Notes: a model not told the origin generated them from the letters alone. A stretch of DNA of 45,213 nt from JACKFB01 sp041389525 (GCA_041389525.1 JAWKRR010000060.1:1-45213), one strand, 5' to 3'. Numbered from the stretch's first letter, positions 23,299-32,977 are shown. Numbers and translations are program-made.

Positions 23299-24141
23299 TC
23301 AGGGGGCGGGCGGCGCGTCCACGACCCGGATGCGCCGCTCCAGCCAGTCGCAGCCGCCGCGGCGGTCGCGCAGGACCAGCCACAGGCCGATCTCGAAGGG
23401 GAGCGCGCGGCCGTCCAGCTCGTCGCGCAGCGGGGCGGTCCACTTGTTGTCGGGGAACTCGCCGCTGGAGCGGTCCTTTTGGAAGCTCCCGGTCTCGGCG
23501 AACCAGGAGTAGAGCGCCTGCTCTTCGACCTCGACGCCGAAGTCGTCGTAGCTCTGAAAGAGGGCCTCGTCGGCGCGCGGGAGCAGCTCGATCTCCTGGC
23601 CCAGGGCGACCTCGATGCCGCGGTCGGCGGCCCAGTCGAGGCCGTCGACCTCGAGGCCCTCGAGGGCAGGGTTGGCGTTCTGGTCGTCGCGGCGCGAGAT
23701 GTGGAGCTGCTTGATCGTCTCGACGCGGCTGTCGCTGTCGTCGGTGACGACGAGGCGCACCTGCACGTCCACGCCGTTCTCGATGTCGACGGTGAAGCCG
23801 GCGGCCTCGGCGGCGGCCAGGATGGGGTCCAGGGGCGGCACGGCGACGCTGGGTTCGGGCTCCGCACCCAGGTCGAAGCGCAGCTCGTCGTCGAGGCAGG
23901 GGAAGCCCTTGGTGGGGTCGCCGGCCAAGAGGCACAGCTCCCACTGGTAGCGGACGACGCCGGTCTGGCCGGCGACCAGCGCGCGGACGGTGCTCTGGCC
24001 GGGGTCCGAAAACTCAGGTGGATCCGCGCAGATCGCGAGGACGCGCAGGCCCTCGACGTCGCTGACCTTGGGGAGGTCGCTGCCGCACCCGATGAGGGAG
24101 AGGAGGGTCGCGCACAGGGCGATGGGGAGCATTCGCTGCAT
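23299..24141 (-). CDS. Lipoprotein, unknown function, leaderless start
   Basis: 280 residues. MQRMLPIALCATLLSLIGC gives a lipobox LIGC (Cys19). The mature part (VEGLRVLAICADPPEFSDPG, VRYQWELCLLAGDPTKGFPC, then GCDWLERRIRVVD near the end) looks beta-rich and Ig-like. Comparable 'LRVLAIxAxPPE' lipoproteins occur in Myxococcota with no known function. No Shine-Dalgarno precedes the ATG; instead a promoter ends 7 nt before it (see 24149-24177). It lies 79 nt downstream of tonB on the same strand but has its own apparent promoter. Confidence 0.85.
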   Translation of the reverse strand: MQRMLPIALCATLLSLIGCGSDLPKVSDVEGLRVLAICADPPEFSDPGQSTVRALVAGQTGVVRYQWELCLLAGDPTKGFPCLDDELRFDLGAEPEPSVAVPPLDPILAAAEAAGFTVDIENGVDVQVRLVVTDDSDSRVETIKQLHISRRDDQNANPALEGLEVDGLDWAADRGIEVALGQEIELLPRADEALFQSYDDFGVEVEEQALYSWFAETGSFQKDRSSGEFPDNKWTAPLRDELDGRALPFEIGLWLVLRDRRGGCDWLERRIRVVDAPPAP

Positions 24142-24148
24142 GGTCGCG

Positions 24149-24177
24149 ACTCTAATCGCAGCCCGCGTCACGGGCAA
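24149..24177 (-). promoter_or_regulatory. Promoter giving a leaderless mRNA for the lipoprotein gene at 23299-24141
   Basis: Minus strand: TTGCCC (24172-24177), exactly 17 nt, TAGAGT (24149-24154), then 7 nt to the ATG. No ribosome-binding site fits in between. Clearest of the leaderless-type promoters in the window. Confidence 0.5.
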
Positions 24178-24220
24178 TCGGGGAGGCGGGCTGGGGACGC
24201 TTGGGGCCACGGGCGCGGGC

Positions 24221-25494
<1,274 letters not shown>

Positions 25495-25495
25495 C

Positions 25496-26143
25496 TCAGG
25501 CCTCCTTCTTGCCCGGCAGGCTCTTGAGGTGCGCCAGGACCAAGCGCGCGACCGACTCGGCGTCCACCGCGACCACGCGGATGCTGCGCTTGAACGAGTT
25601 GTAGGCGACGACCGCGGGGATGGCGACGGCGAGGCCGACGGCGGTGGCGACCAGGGCCTCGGCGATGCTGCCCATGACCGCCTCGGTCTTCGAGGTGCCC
25701 TCCAGCGCGCCCGCGAGCTGGCCGAAGGCGTTGAGCACGCCGATGACCGTGCCGAGCAGGCCGATGAACGGCGCGTTGCCAGCGACCGTGCCGAGGATCG
25801 ACAGGAAGCGGTCGTAGCGCACGCGCTCGCGGCTGATGACCGCGATGATGATCTCCTCGACCGCGCCGACGCCGTCGTGCCAGCCGTCGATGGCGGCGCG
25901 CAGCACCTCGCCGGCCATCCCGGGGGTGTCGGCGACCACCGCGCGGGCCGCCGGGTCACCGCCGGAGCGCAGCGCCACGAGCACGCGGTCGGTCAGAGCG
26001 GTCACGTCGACTCGGTTCTTTCTCAGGAACCAGCCTCGTTCAATCATCACCGCGAGCGAGATGACGCTGAGCGCCACCAGGATCCACAGCACCCACTCCG
26101 CGCCCATGCGCTCGAGGAAGTGGGCCAAAGACTCAGTCAACAT
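25496..26143 (-). CDS. exbB: Biopolymer transport protein ExbB (MotA/TolQ/ExbB family)
   Basis: 215 residues, three membrane helices: WVLWILVALSVISLAVMIER near the N-terminus, and the pair in FLSILGTVAGNAPFIGLLGT...IGVLNAF and IAEALVATAVGLAVAIPAVV. The GNAPFIGLLGTVIGVLNAF and ALVATAVGLAVAIPAV motifs are the proton-channel core of the family. Forms the pentameric channel around ExbD. ATG at 26143 with GGAG 6 nt upstream; a longer open frame upstream is Arg-rich noise from the antisense of nothing recognisable. First gene of exbB-exbD-tonB. A TATACA at about 26190-26195 (minus strand) could be a -10, but no -35 fits. Confidence 0.95.
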   Translation of the reverse strand: MLTESLAHFLERMGAEWVLWILVALSVISLAVMIERGWFLRKNRVDVTALTDRVLVALRSGGDPAARAVVADTPGMAGEVLRAAIDGWHDGVGAVEEIIIAVISRERVRYDRFLSILGTVAGNAPFIGLLGTVIGVLNAFGQLAGALEGTSKTEAVMGSIAEALVATAVGLAVAIPAVVAYNSFKRSIRVVAVDAESVARLVLAHLKSLPGKKEA

Positions 26144-26244
26144 CGTGTTCTCCATCCGCCCGTGCATCAGCGAGGTGGCATGTATAGCCACACGCGCTGG
26201 GCCAGACCAGGAGCAAATCGGCTGGTGGCCCGGGTCACGCGCTC

Positions 26245-27630
26245 TTAGCGGGGGGGGAGGCCCGCGCGGTGCTCGCGCGCCATGCGGCGGCGGATGTCGA
26301 GCACCTTCTTGAAGCGGGACGCGTCCTCGGGGGCGTAGGTGTTGGCGTATCCGTAGGCTTCTTGGGCGGCGCGTAGCTCGCCGCGGCGCGAGGAGTCGCC
26401 GCCGATGAAGCGGTAGTAGTCGTAGCGGGCGTCGGAGGCCTCGACGGCCACGAAGAGCGCGGCGGCGGCGATGGCGGCGCCGAGGGCGGCGGCGGTGGTG
26501 GCGCGGGCCCCGCGGCGGACGAGGCGGACCGCCCCGACGCCGGCGACGATGAGGGCGGCTGCGGCGGGCGCCCAGTCGGCGCCTGGCAGATCGAGGGCCG
26601 GGGCCAGCAGCACCACGATGACGCCGCACACCAGCGCGAGGGTGGCGACGGCGACGGCCACCGAGGCCGGCGCGCGGGGGGGGCCGTCGTCCAGCCCCTC
26701 GGGGAGCACGCGCCCCATCAGCGCGCGCCACGGCCAGGTCAGCGCCCAGCCCACGCCGCGGACGGCGACGTCGGGTAGGAAGAAGCCCAGGGTCATCACG
26801 AACATGTAGTAGCTGAACCAGCCGATGCGCAGCCCGAAGTACTCGGCGCCGGCGTGAAACGAGAGGGCCGCGAAGAGCCCGATGTAGCGCATGGCGCGCA
26901 CGGGGCTCGACGCGCGCTCGCCGTAGAGCACGTACGAGAGGTAGGCCAGGGCGATGACGATCTGGACCAGCACGACGCTGTGGCCCATGAGAGTCCAGAA
27001 GCTGCCGTCGTCGATGCCCAGGTTGTTCGCGAAGTGGCGGAAGGGCTCCAGCTTGCCCTCGGAGTCGTTGATGCGGATGAGGACCTCGCCGCTGCGCCAC
27101 TCGGGTTCGGTCTTCGACACGGCGGTGTAGGCGTAGAGGACGGCGCCGATGGCGGCGAAGAGCTTGAAGGACCAGGCCTGGATGGTGCGCGGCTCGGCGG
27201 GGGTGGGGGCGAAGGCGTCGCGCGCGGCGAGGTGGGGACCGAGGGCGATGCAGAGGAAGACCCAGGTCAGGAAGTAGTGGTGCTGATAGCTGTCGAGCTG
27301 GCTCATCATCCAGCTGGCCGAGTAGACGGCGGTGAGCAGCAGCAGGCCGGGGCGGCGCAGGACGCCGGTGGCGCCGAGGGCGGCGAGGAAGCCGCTCAGC
27401 AGGATGGTGCCGACGTAGGCGCGCGGTGTGGGGACGGGGAAGAGGCTGTCGATCCAGGCGAAGTGGGCGACGTTGAAGCCGCCGGCGCCGTAGCGACCGC
27501 CGCGCGGGATCATCAGCAGCCAGGTGTCGATGGCGGCCAGCGCGAGGACGGCGCGTGTGATCAGCCAGTAGCGGGCTGAGGACACGGGGCCGTACCAGGC
27601 GCGGTTCCAGATGCGGGAGCCGTCGCTCAC
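26245..27630 (-). CDS. HTTM-domain membrane protein (vitamin K-dependent gamma-carboxylase-like)
   Basis: 461 residues with many membrane helices. The N-terminal two thirds match the HTTM pattern: WLITRAVLALAAIDTWLLMI, the loop with LDSYQHHYFLTWVFLCIALG, FKLFAAIGAVLYAYTAVSKT (family 'Y..a...K...W..G'), and FHAGAEYFGLRIGWFSYYMF. HTTM is the membrane domain shared with gamma-glutamyl carboxylase; bacterial activity is mostly unknown. The C-terminus adds three or four more helices and a soluble helical tail with tetratricopeptide-like character (ELRAAQEAYGYANTYAPEDA). GTG start overlaps the stop of the upstream gene by 4 nt (GTGA), so the two proteins are probably made as a pair. Confidence 0.88.
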   Translation of the reverse strand: MSDGSRIWNRAWYGPVSSARYWLITRAVLALAAIDTWLLMIPRGGRYGAGGFNVAHFAWIDSLFPVPTPRAYVGTILLSGFLAALGATGVLRRPGLLLLTAVYSASWMMSQLDSYQHHYFLTWVFLCIALGPHLAARDAFAPTPAEPRTIQAWSFKLFAAIGAVLYAYTAVSKTEPEWRSGEVLIRINDSEGKLEPFRHFANNLGIDDGSFWTLMGHSVVLVQIVIALAYLSYVLYGERASSPVRAMRYIGLFAALSFHAGAEYFGLRIGWFSYYMFVMTLGFFLPDVAVRGVGWALTWPWRALMGRVLPEGLDDGPPRAPASVAVAVATLALVCGVIVVLLAPALDLPGADWAPAAAALIVAGVGAVRLVRRGARATTAAALGAAIAAAALFVAVEASDARYDYYRFIGGDSSRRGELRAAQEAYGYANTYAPEDASRFKKVLDIRRRMAREHRAGLPPR

Positions 27631-28193
27631 TGGGGGGTGTCTCCGGGCGCGGCCGGGGTGGCGGCGGCTTGTGCGCCCGCTTTGCCCGGGCACTCGTGGG
27701 TCAGGACGTCGACCGGCAGGGGGCGGCCGGCGCCGGAGCGGCAGTCGCGGGTCAGCACGACCTCCTGCACGTCCGCCTGCTCGCAGCGATACTCAAAGAA
27801 GCGCGCGACGATGTCGGGGCGGCCGAGCTTGAGCCCGCTGACCCAGGCCTGATGGATGGTGACACCCAAGTTGAGGTCGTGGCGGGTCGACACGCCTTTG
27901 GGGTCGGTGCGCTGCTCGAGCACCTTGGCGTCGCAGATCTCGGCACGCTGGGCGCTGAACATCCGCCACGCGTAGCGCTCGTCGCGGCGGTCGTCGCTCA
28001 TATAATAGGTGGCCGGGATGAAGACGCTGGCCGCGAGCACCAACGAAATCAGGGCGTTGATGCGTTTTCGCTGCTCGGGCGGGGGCAGGTCCAGGGGCGG
28101 GTCGGCGTCGACCGGCGCACGCGAGCGCACCGGCTTGGCCTGCTCGGCCTGAGGCGCCCCATCCGACTTGCGCTGCCGCTTCCCCTTGCCCAC
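27627..28193 (-). CDS. Single-pass membrane protein, HTTM partner
   Basis: 188 residues: basic cytoplasmic N-terminus, one membrane helix (RINALISLVLAASVFIPATY), then an exported domain with YAWRMFSAQRAEICDAKVLE, VTIHQAWVSGLKLGRPDIVA and RFFEYRCEQADVQEVVLTRD. The 'AWRMFS' motif is also common in the soluble part of HTTM proteins, so this may be a detached piece of that family. Three or four Cys residues could form disulfides. GTG start with GGAGGG close upstream. Overlaps the HTTM gene by 4 nt. No enzymatic motif recognised. Confidence 0.85.
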   Translation of the reverse strand: MGKGKRQRKSDGAPQAEQAKPVRSRAPVDADPPLDLPPPEQRKRINALISLVLAASVFIPATYYMSDDRRDERYAWRMFSAQRAEICDAKVLEQRTDPKGVSTRHDLNLGVTIHQAWVSGLKLGRPDIVARFFEYRCEQADVQEVVLTRDCRSGAGRPLPVDVLTHECPGKAGAQAAATPAAPGDTPQ

Positions 28194-28347
28194 TCACCCT
28201 CCAATGCCGGGCCCAGGATGCCGCCGTCGCCAGACATTGCAAGGGCTTCGCCGGGCCCTCGCGCCGTCGTGACACTGAGGATCCGCCATGCTAATCAACC
28301 CCAGCCGGGCGTCCCCGGCCTCGTCTGCGAACTCGAGCGGAGCCCCT

Positions 28348-29103
28348 ATGTCCGGCCACAACAAGTGGAGCACGATCAAGCACAAGAAGGCCGCCGTCGA
28401 CGCCAAGCGCGGCAAGGTCTTCACCAAGCTGATCAAGGAGATCACGGTCGCAGCGCGCATGGGCGGCAGCGACATCGACGGCAACCCGCGGCTGCGTTCG
28501 GCGGTCCTGGCGTCGCGGGCGGCGAACATGCCGAACGACACCATCGACCGGGCTGTGAAGAAGGGCGCGGGCGAGCTGGACGGCGTGCAGTACGACGAGA
28601 TCACGTACGAGGGCTACGGGCCCGAGGGCGTGGCGATTCTGGTCGACACCGTGACGGACAACACGAACCGCACCGTCGCGGAAGTGCGGATGATCTTCAA
28701 TAAGCGCGGCGGCAAGATGGCCGAGCCGGGCGCTGTGGCGTGGATGTTCGAGACCAAGGGGCAGTTCCGGGTATCGAAAGAGTTCGCGGGCTTCGACAAG
28801 GTCTTCGAGATCGCTGTGGAGGCGGGCGCGGACGACGTCGAGGACACCGAGGAGTCCTGGCTGGTGACGACGGCGCGCGAGGAGCTTTACGCGGTGACCA
28901 CGGCGGTCGAGAAGGCGGGCCTCGAGGTCGCGGACGTGCAACTGGCCAAGCTGCCGAAGATGATGGTCGAGTTGACCGACGTGAACGCGGCCGGGAAGGT
29001 GATGCGGCTCATCGACTTCCTCGACGAGCACGACGACGTGCAGACGGTGTGGGCGAACTTCGACGTGACGGATGAGGTCGCGGCGCAGCTCGAGGCCGAG
29101 TAG
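28348..29103 (+). CDS. yebC: YebC/PmpR-family protein
   Basis: 251 residues, normal for the family. N-terminal MSGHNKWSTIKHKKAAVDAK followed by RGKVFTKLIKEITVAARMGG is invariant in YebC; also NMPNDTIDRAVKKGAG, YDEITYEGYGPEGVAILVDT and TDNTNRTVAEVRMIFNKRGG. Family members act as DNA-binding regulators or, as shown for some, help ribosomes through proline-rich stalls. ATG at 28348 with GGAG 7 nt upstream; a 20-residue longer frame is not conserved. It starts the yebC-ruvC-ruvA operon, 3 nt before ruvC. The 154-nt divergent gap 28194-28347 shows no other feature. Confidence 0.97.
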   Translation: MSGHNKWSTIKHKKAAVDAKRGKVFTKLIKEITVAARMGGSDIDGNPRLRSAVLASRAANMPNDTIDRAVKKGAGELDGVQYDEITYEGYGPEGVAILVDTVTDNTNRTVAEVRMIFNKRGGKMAEPGAVAWMFETKGQFRVSKEFAGFDKVFEIAVEAGADDVEDTEESWLVTTAREELYAVTTAVEKAGLEVADVQLAKLPKMMVELTDVNAAGKVMRLIDFLDEHDDVQTVWANFDVTDEVAAQLEAE

Positions 29104-29106
29104 CGC

Positions 29107-29610
29107 ATGCGCATCCTTGGCGTCGACCCGGGGACCCTGGCGACCGGTTGGGGCGTCATCGACGTGGCGGGGCGGGCGCTGACCCACGTCGAGCACGGGG
29201 TGATTCGGACGCGGGCGGACCAGCCGCTGTGGGTGCGGCTCGAGGCGATTCATGCGGCGCTCAGCGAGGTGATCGCGCGGCTTGTGCCGGCGGAGCTGTC
29301 GCTTGAGCAGTGTTTCGTGTCGAAGAACGTGCAGTCGGCGCTGAAGCTTGGGCATACGCGCGGGGCCATCATGATCGCGGCGAGCAGCGGGCGGCTGGTG
29401 ATCGCTGAGTACACGGCGAGCCAGATCAAGGCGACGGTCGGCGGCGGCGGGCGGGCGTCGAAAGAGCAGATGCAGGAGATGGTGCGGATGCAGCTGCGGT
29501 TGGGGCAGTTGGCGCCGGAGGACGCGTCGGATGCGCTGGCGGCGGCGATCTGCCACGCTCAGGCGTTCGCGTTCAACCGGGCGCTGGCCGGGGCGCGAGG
29601 TGGGCGGTGA
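29107..29610 (+). CDS. ruvC: Holliday-junction endonuclease RuvC
   Basis: 167 residues, normal length. RNase H-fold nuclease that cuts Holliday junctions symmetrically. Acidic catalytic residues: Asp7 (RILGVDPGT), Glu67 (LSLEQCF), Asp139 and Asp142 (PEDASDALAAAICH). ATG 3 nt after yebC; the stop overlaps the ruvA start (GTGA). Conserved yebC-ruvC-ruvA order. Confidence 0.98.
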   Translation: MRILGVDPGTLATGWGVIDVAGRALTHVEHGVIRTRADQPLWVRLEAIHAALSEVIARLVPAELSLEQCFVSKNVQSALKLGHTRGAIMIAASSGRLVIAEYTASQIKATVGGGGRASKEQMQEMVRMQLRLGQLAPEDASDALAAAICHAQAFAFNRALAGARGGR

Positions 29611-30218
29611 TCGGCTGGCTGCGCGGGGTGGTGCGGCACCGGGACGACGGGGTGGTCATCCTCGACGTGGGCGGCGTGGGCTACGAGGTGCATGTGCCGC
29701 TGGGGACGGGCGCCGATGTGGCCGTCGGCGGGGATCTCGAGCTGTGGATTCACACACAGGTTCGCGAGGATCTGCTTGCGCTCTTCGGGTTCGAGGAGCT
29801 TTCCCAGCGTGCGGTCTTCGACGTGCTCATCAGCGTGTCGGGGGTGGGGCCGAAGCTCGCGGTGGGGATCTTGGGCGATATCTCGGTCGCGGCGCTGCAC
29901 CAGGCGGTTGAGACGGGCGACGTGAAGCGGCTGAAGAAGGTCAGCGGCATCGGGGCGCGGCTGGCCGAGCGGCTGGGCGTGGAGTTGAAGGGAAAGCTCG
30001 GGAAGATCGCGGGTTCTGCGGGGATCTCCGCGGTGACACCGGCGGCGACGCGGCAGGTCGCGGGCGACGTGTGGGGCGATATTGAGAGCGCGCTGACGAA
30101 CTTGCAGTACCGGCCTGTGGAGGTGCAGTCGGCGCTGAGCCTGGTCCGGCGCGAGCACCCCGAGGCCACCGACTTCGACATGCTGCTCCGGGCGTCGCTG
30201 GCGGCGCTGCGGAGATAG
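29607..30218 (+). CDS. ruvA: Holliday-junction DNA-binding protein RuvA
   Basis: 203 residues. Tetrameric junction-binding subunit that loads RuvB. Domain I (OB fold): MIGWLRGVVRHRDDGVVILD, GVGYEVHVP, and LALFGFEELSQRAVFDVLIS. Domain II: two HhH motifs, ISVSGVGPKLAVGILG and LKKVSGIGARLAERLGVELK. Domain III at the C-terminus (VQSALSLVRREHPEATDFDM) contacts RuvB. GTG start overlapping the ruvC stop by 4 nt. Followed by a 164-nt gap with a large hairpin before ruvB. Confidence 0.98.
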   Translation: MIGWLRGVVRHRDDGVVILDVGGVGYEVHVPLGTGADVAVGGDLELWIHTQVREDLLALFGFEELSQRAVFDVLISVSGVGPKLAVGILGDISVAALHQAVETGDVKRLKKVSGIGARLAERLGVELKGKLGKIAGSAGISAVTPAATRQVAGDVWGDIESALTNLQYRPVEVQSALSLVRREHPEATDFDMLLRASLAALRR

Positions 30219-30262
30219 GGGCCCGAATGAAAATAACTGCACCGAATTCGCAGCGGATCCAT

Positions 30263-30334
30263 CCCCATCGGCGCGTCCGCGAATCCTCGCAGTATCCGGA
30301 TACAGCTTCGGATTTCGCGAACACGCCGATGGGG
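30263..30334. repeat. Large nested inverted repeat between ruvA and ruvB
   Basis: Arms at 30263-30283 and 30314-30334 pair at 19 of 21 positions (CCCCATCGGCG...CGCGAA against its reverse complement). The 30-nt centre contains a perfect 12-bp palindrome GTATCCGGATAC (30292-30303). No run of T follows the second arm, so it is not a standard intrinsic terminator. As RNA it would be a strong stem separating ruvA from ruvB; as DNA it could extrude a cruciform. Confidence 0.8.
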
Positions 30335-30382
30335 CGCCTCCTTGCTACTTCGACGCACTTATTTCCACACGGGCCCTAAGCA

Positions 30383-31411
30383 ATGACCGACGACGACACA
30401 CGCGACGTAGGCCCCGTCTCGCGAGGCGATGACGAGGGATTTGACCGCGCGCTGCGGCCGCGGAGCTTCGACGACTACGTCGGGCAGCCGGAGATGATCG
30501 CCAACCTGAAGGTGTTCGTGCGCGCGGCGCGGATGCGGGAGGAGGCGGTCGACCACATCATGTTCTGCGGCCCGCCGGGCCTCGGGAAGACCACGTTGGC
30601 GCACATCATCGCGCAGGAGATGGGCTCCGACATCGTCATCACGTCGGGCCCCGCCATCGAGCGCAAGGGCGACCTGGCGGGGATCCTCACGAACCTAAAG
30701 CCGCGCGATGTGCTCTTCATCGACGAGATCCACCGGCTAAATCCGGTGGTGGAAGAGAACCTCTACCCGGCGATGGAGGACTTTCACTACGACCTCATCA
30801 TCGGCGAGGGCGCCTACGCCCGGAACATGAAGATCCAGCTGCCCCAGTTCACGCTGGTCGGCGCCACGACGCGCCAGGGCATGCTGACCAGCCCGCTGTG
30901 GGACCGCTTCGGTATCGTCAATCGCCTGGAGTACTACGCCATCGACGACCTCGCGACGATCGTGCGCCGCTCGGCGAACCTGCTGGGCATCGCCATCGAC
31001 GAGAGCGGCTGCGTCGCCATCGCGCGGCGCTCCCGAGGCACCCCGCGCGTCGCCAACCGCCTGCTGCGGCGCGTCAGAGACTTCGCCGAGGTCGAAGGCG
31101 ACGGCCGAATCGACGATGCGACGGCCGATAACGCGCTGCAGCGAATGCAGGTCGACGCCGCCGGCCTCGACACCATGGACCGCGCCTACCTGAGCACCAT
31201 GGTCGAGAAGTTCGCCGGCGGCCCGGTCGGCGTCGACACCATGAGCGCCGCCCTGAGCGAAGCCCGCGGCACCCTCGAAGACGTCGTCGAGCCCTACCTC
31301 ATCCGCGAAGGCTACCTCCAACGCACCGCCCGCGGCCGCGTCGCGACGCCCCTCGCCTGGCAGCACCTGGGCATCAAGATGGGCAAGCCGCCCCAGGGCT
31401 CGCTGATCTGA
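30383..31411 (+). CDS. ruvB: Holliday-junction branch-migration helicase RuvB
   Basis: 342 residues. AAA+ motor that drives branch migration with RuvA. N-terminal LRPRSFDDYVGQPEMIANLK, Walker A GPPGLGKTT (about 63-71), Walker B DVLFIDEIHRLNPVVEENLY, the RuvA-contacting hairpin region GAYARNMKIQLPQFTLVGAT, sensor TTRQGMLTSPLWDRFGI, arginine finger region RRSRGTPRVANRLLRRVRDF, and the winged-helix end YLQRTARGRVATPLAWQHLG. ATG at 30383 without a strong Shine-Dalgarno. Separated from ruvA by the hairpin at 30263-30334. Confidence 0.98.
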   Translation: MTDDDTRDVGPVSRGDDEGFDRALRPRSFDDYVGQPEMIANLKVFVRAARMREEAVDHIMFCGPPGLGKTTLAHIIAQEMGSDIVITSGPAIERKGDLAGILTNLKPRDVLFIDEIHRLNPVVEENLYPAMEDFHYDLIIGEGAYARNMKIQLPQFTLVGATTRQGMLTSPLWDRFGIVNRLEYYAIDDLATIVRRSANLLGIAIDESGCVAIARRSRGTPRVANRLLRRVRDFAEVEGDGRIDDATADNALQRMQVDAAGLDTMDRAYLSTMVEKFAGGPVGVDTMSAALSEARGTLEDVVEPYLIREGYLQRTARGRVATPLAWQHLGIKMGKPPQGSLI

Positions 31412-31524
31412 CGTCGAGCCGGGGTGCGACTCGCACCGCGGGCGGCGGGCAGCAAACCCTCGTTGGCGCCGAGTGAGCAGTGCATCCGCCCTCGTCGGGG
31501 CAGCGCGGCTAGGTCCGACCCTGT

Positions 31525-31551
31525 CAAATTGAAAGTTCAAGTTTCAATTTG
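31525..31551. promoter_or_regulatory. AT-rich palindrome upstream of the AAA_14/DUF4143 gene
   Basis: CAAATTGAAA (31525-31534) and TTTCAATTTG (31542-31551) are perfect inverted arms around 7 nt. The patch stands out from the GC-rich surroundings and lies 26 bp before the ATG, which is where a repressor or autoregulator would bind. No U-tract on the far side supports a terminator for ruvB. Confidence 0.6.
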
Positions 31552-31576
31552 GCCCAAAACAAGCTAACCTTCCGAG

Positions 31577-32758
31577 ATGATAGAGCGACAGCTAGCTCCA
31601 CTGCTGACTGAAGCGGCGCTCGGGTTCCCCGTGGTGACGGTCACCGGCCCGCGGCAGTCCGGGAAGACAACGCTCTGCCGGGCGACCTTCCCTGAACTCG
31701 CATGGGTTTCACTCGAGGATCCGGACCACCGGGAGTACGCCCGAGTCGACCCGCGGGGCTTTCTCCACACGTGGCGCGATGGCGCTATCATCGACGAGAT
31801 CCAGCGCGTGCCCGAGCTGGTCTCGTACCTGCAGACCGAGGTCGACCGGGACCCGCGGCCGGGACGGTTCATCCTCACCGGTTCTGAGCACCTCTCGCTG
31901 ACCCAAGCGACGTCGCAGTCGCTCGCGGGGCGGACCGCGATGATGCACCTGCTGCCGCTCTCGTGGCGCGAGCTGCAGTCGACTCCGTTTGCGGCCGAGG
32001 ACCTGAACACGACGATGTGGCGTGGAGGTTACCCGGCGATCTTCGACCGTGCGCTGTCGCCCGACCGTTGGCACGCCGCCTACGCCGCGACCTACGTCGA
32101 GCGGGACGTCCGACAGCTCCGCGAGATCGGCGATCTCTCGGTATTTCAAGACTTCCTGGCGCTGTGCGCGGGTCGGTCAGCGCAGTTGCTCAATCTCTCG
32201 GCGTTGGGCGGCGATGTCGGGATTACCCACCCCACCGCGCGGGCGTGGGTGTCCGTGCTCGAGGCGTCCTGGTTGGTGTTCAGATTGCGTCCGTGGCACC
32301 GGAATCTGGGCAAACGCTTGGTCAAGACGCCGAAGCTCTACTTCTACGACACCGGTCTCCTCTGCTGGCTGCTCGGCATCCGAGAGCCGGGGCAGTTGGC
32401 GGCGCACCCACTGCGCGGCGCGATCTTCGAGACCTGGGTGGTGAGCGAGCTCTTTAAGGAGCACTACCACCGCGGGCTGCCTCCACGAGCGTCGTTCTAT
32501 CGTGACAAGCGTGGGTTGGAGGTCGACCTCCTGATAGAGCGCCCCGCCGACGTCCTGGCGGTGGAGGTAAAGTCCGGGCGCACGCCCGCCGCCGATTTCT
32601 TCCGCGCACTCACGGACCTAGGCGCGCTCCTAAAGGCCCCCGCAACCGCCGACGAGGTCGTACCCACCGTGGTGTACGGCGGTGACGCGCGCCAGCACCG
32701 CAGCAGCGGCGAGCTGGTGCCGTGGACTCAAGTGCACACCCTGATGGACGAGCGCTGA
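31577..32758 (+). CDS. AAA_14 ATPase with C-terminal DUF4143 domain
   Basis: 393 residues. N-terminal P-loop ATPase: Walker A VTGPRQSGKTTLCR (about 21-34), Walker B GAIIDEIQRVPELVSYL, sensor FILTGSEHLSLTQATSQSLA. Middle DUF4143 region YVERDVRQLREIGDLSVFQD and winged-helix-like GGDVGITHPTARAWVSVLEA, then LYFYDTGLLCWLLGI. The end has a PD-(D/E)xK nuclease-like signature, FYRDKRGLEVDLLIERPADV, LAVEVKSGR (D...ExK). These ATPases are widespread, patchily distributed and of unclear role; some have been linked to toxin-antitoxin or defence-like behaviour. It is preceded by an AT-rich palindrome. Not cotranscribed with anything obvious, so probably a single-gene unit acquired horizontally. Confidence 0.93.
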   Translation: MIERQLAPLLTEAALGFPVVTVTGPRQSGKTTLCRATFPELAWVSLEDPDHREYARVDPRGFLHTWRDGAIIDEIQRVPELVSYLQTEVDRDPRPGRFILTGSEHLSLTQATSQSLAGRTAMMHLLPLSWRELQSTPFAAEDLNTTMWRGGYPAIFDRALSPDRWHAAYAATYVERDVRQLREIGDLSVFQDFLALCAGRSAQLLNLSALGGDVGITHPTARAWVSVLEASWLVFRLRPWHRNLGKRLVKTPKLYFYDTGLLCWLLGIREPGQLAAHPLRGAIFETWVVSELFKEHYHRGLPPRASFYRDKRGLEVDLLIERPADVLAVEVKSGRTPAADFFRALTDLGALLKAPATADEVVPTVVYGGDARQHRSSGELVPWTQVHTLMDER

Positions 32759-32977
32759 CGAGGGTTGCCGCCCGCCGCAGCCACGGGCAAGACCCTCGCG
32801 TCGCGCAGGCGGCCCAGCCGATCACGAAGACGTGCCGGGGCGGCTCGACAGCGCGTTGCGGCGCGTGCGACGCTTGAGATTCGCGGAGCCCCACTTCGCA
32901 TTCCCGAGCCTCGAAGACGCGCTTGAAGTGCCTCAGCCCGTCGACGAGGTCCACGCCCCCACGCGAGGCCGCCCGTC

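Noticed and set aside
30335..30382. Hairpin before ruvB as an intrinsic terminator of ruvCA
   Set aside because: The second arm is followed by GCGCCTCC rather than a T-run, so termination is not supported.
31412..31576. Search for a tRNA or small RNA gene between ruvB and the AAA_14 gene
   Set aside because: No cloverleaf or conserved tRNA motif seen; only the AT-rich palindrome stands out.
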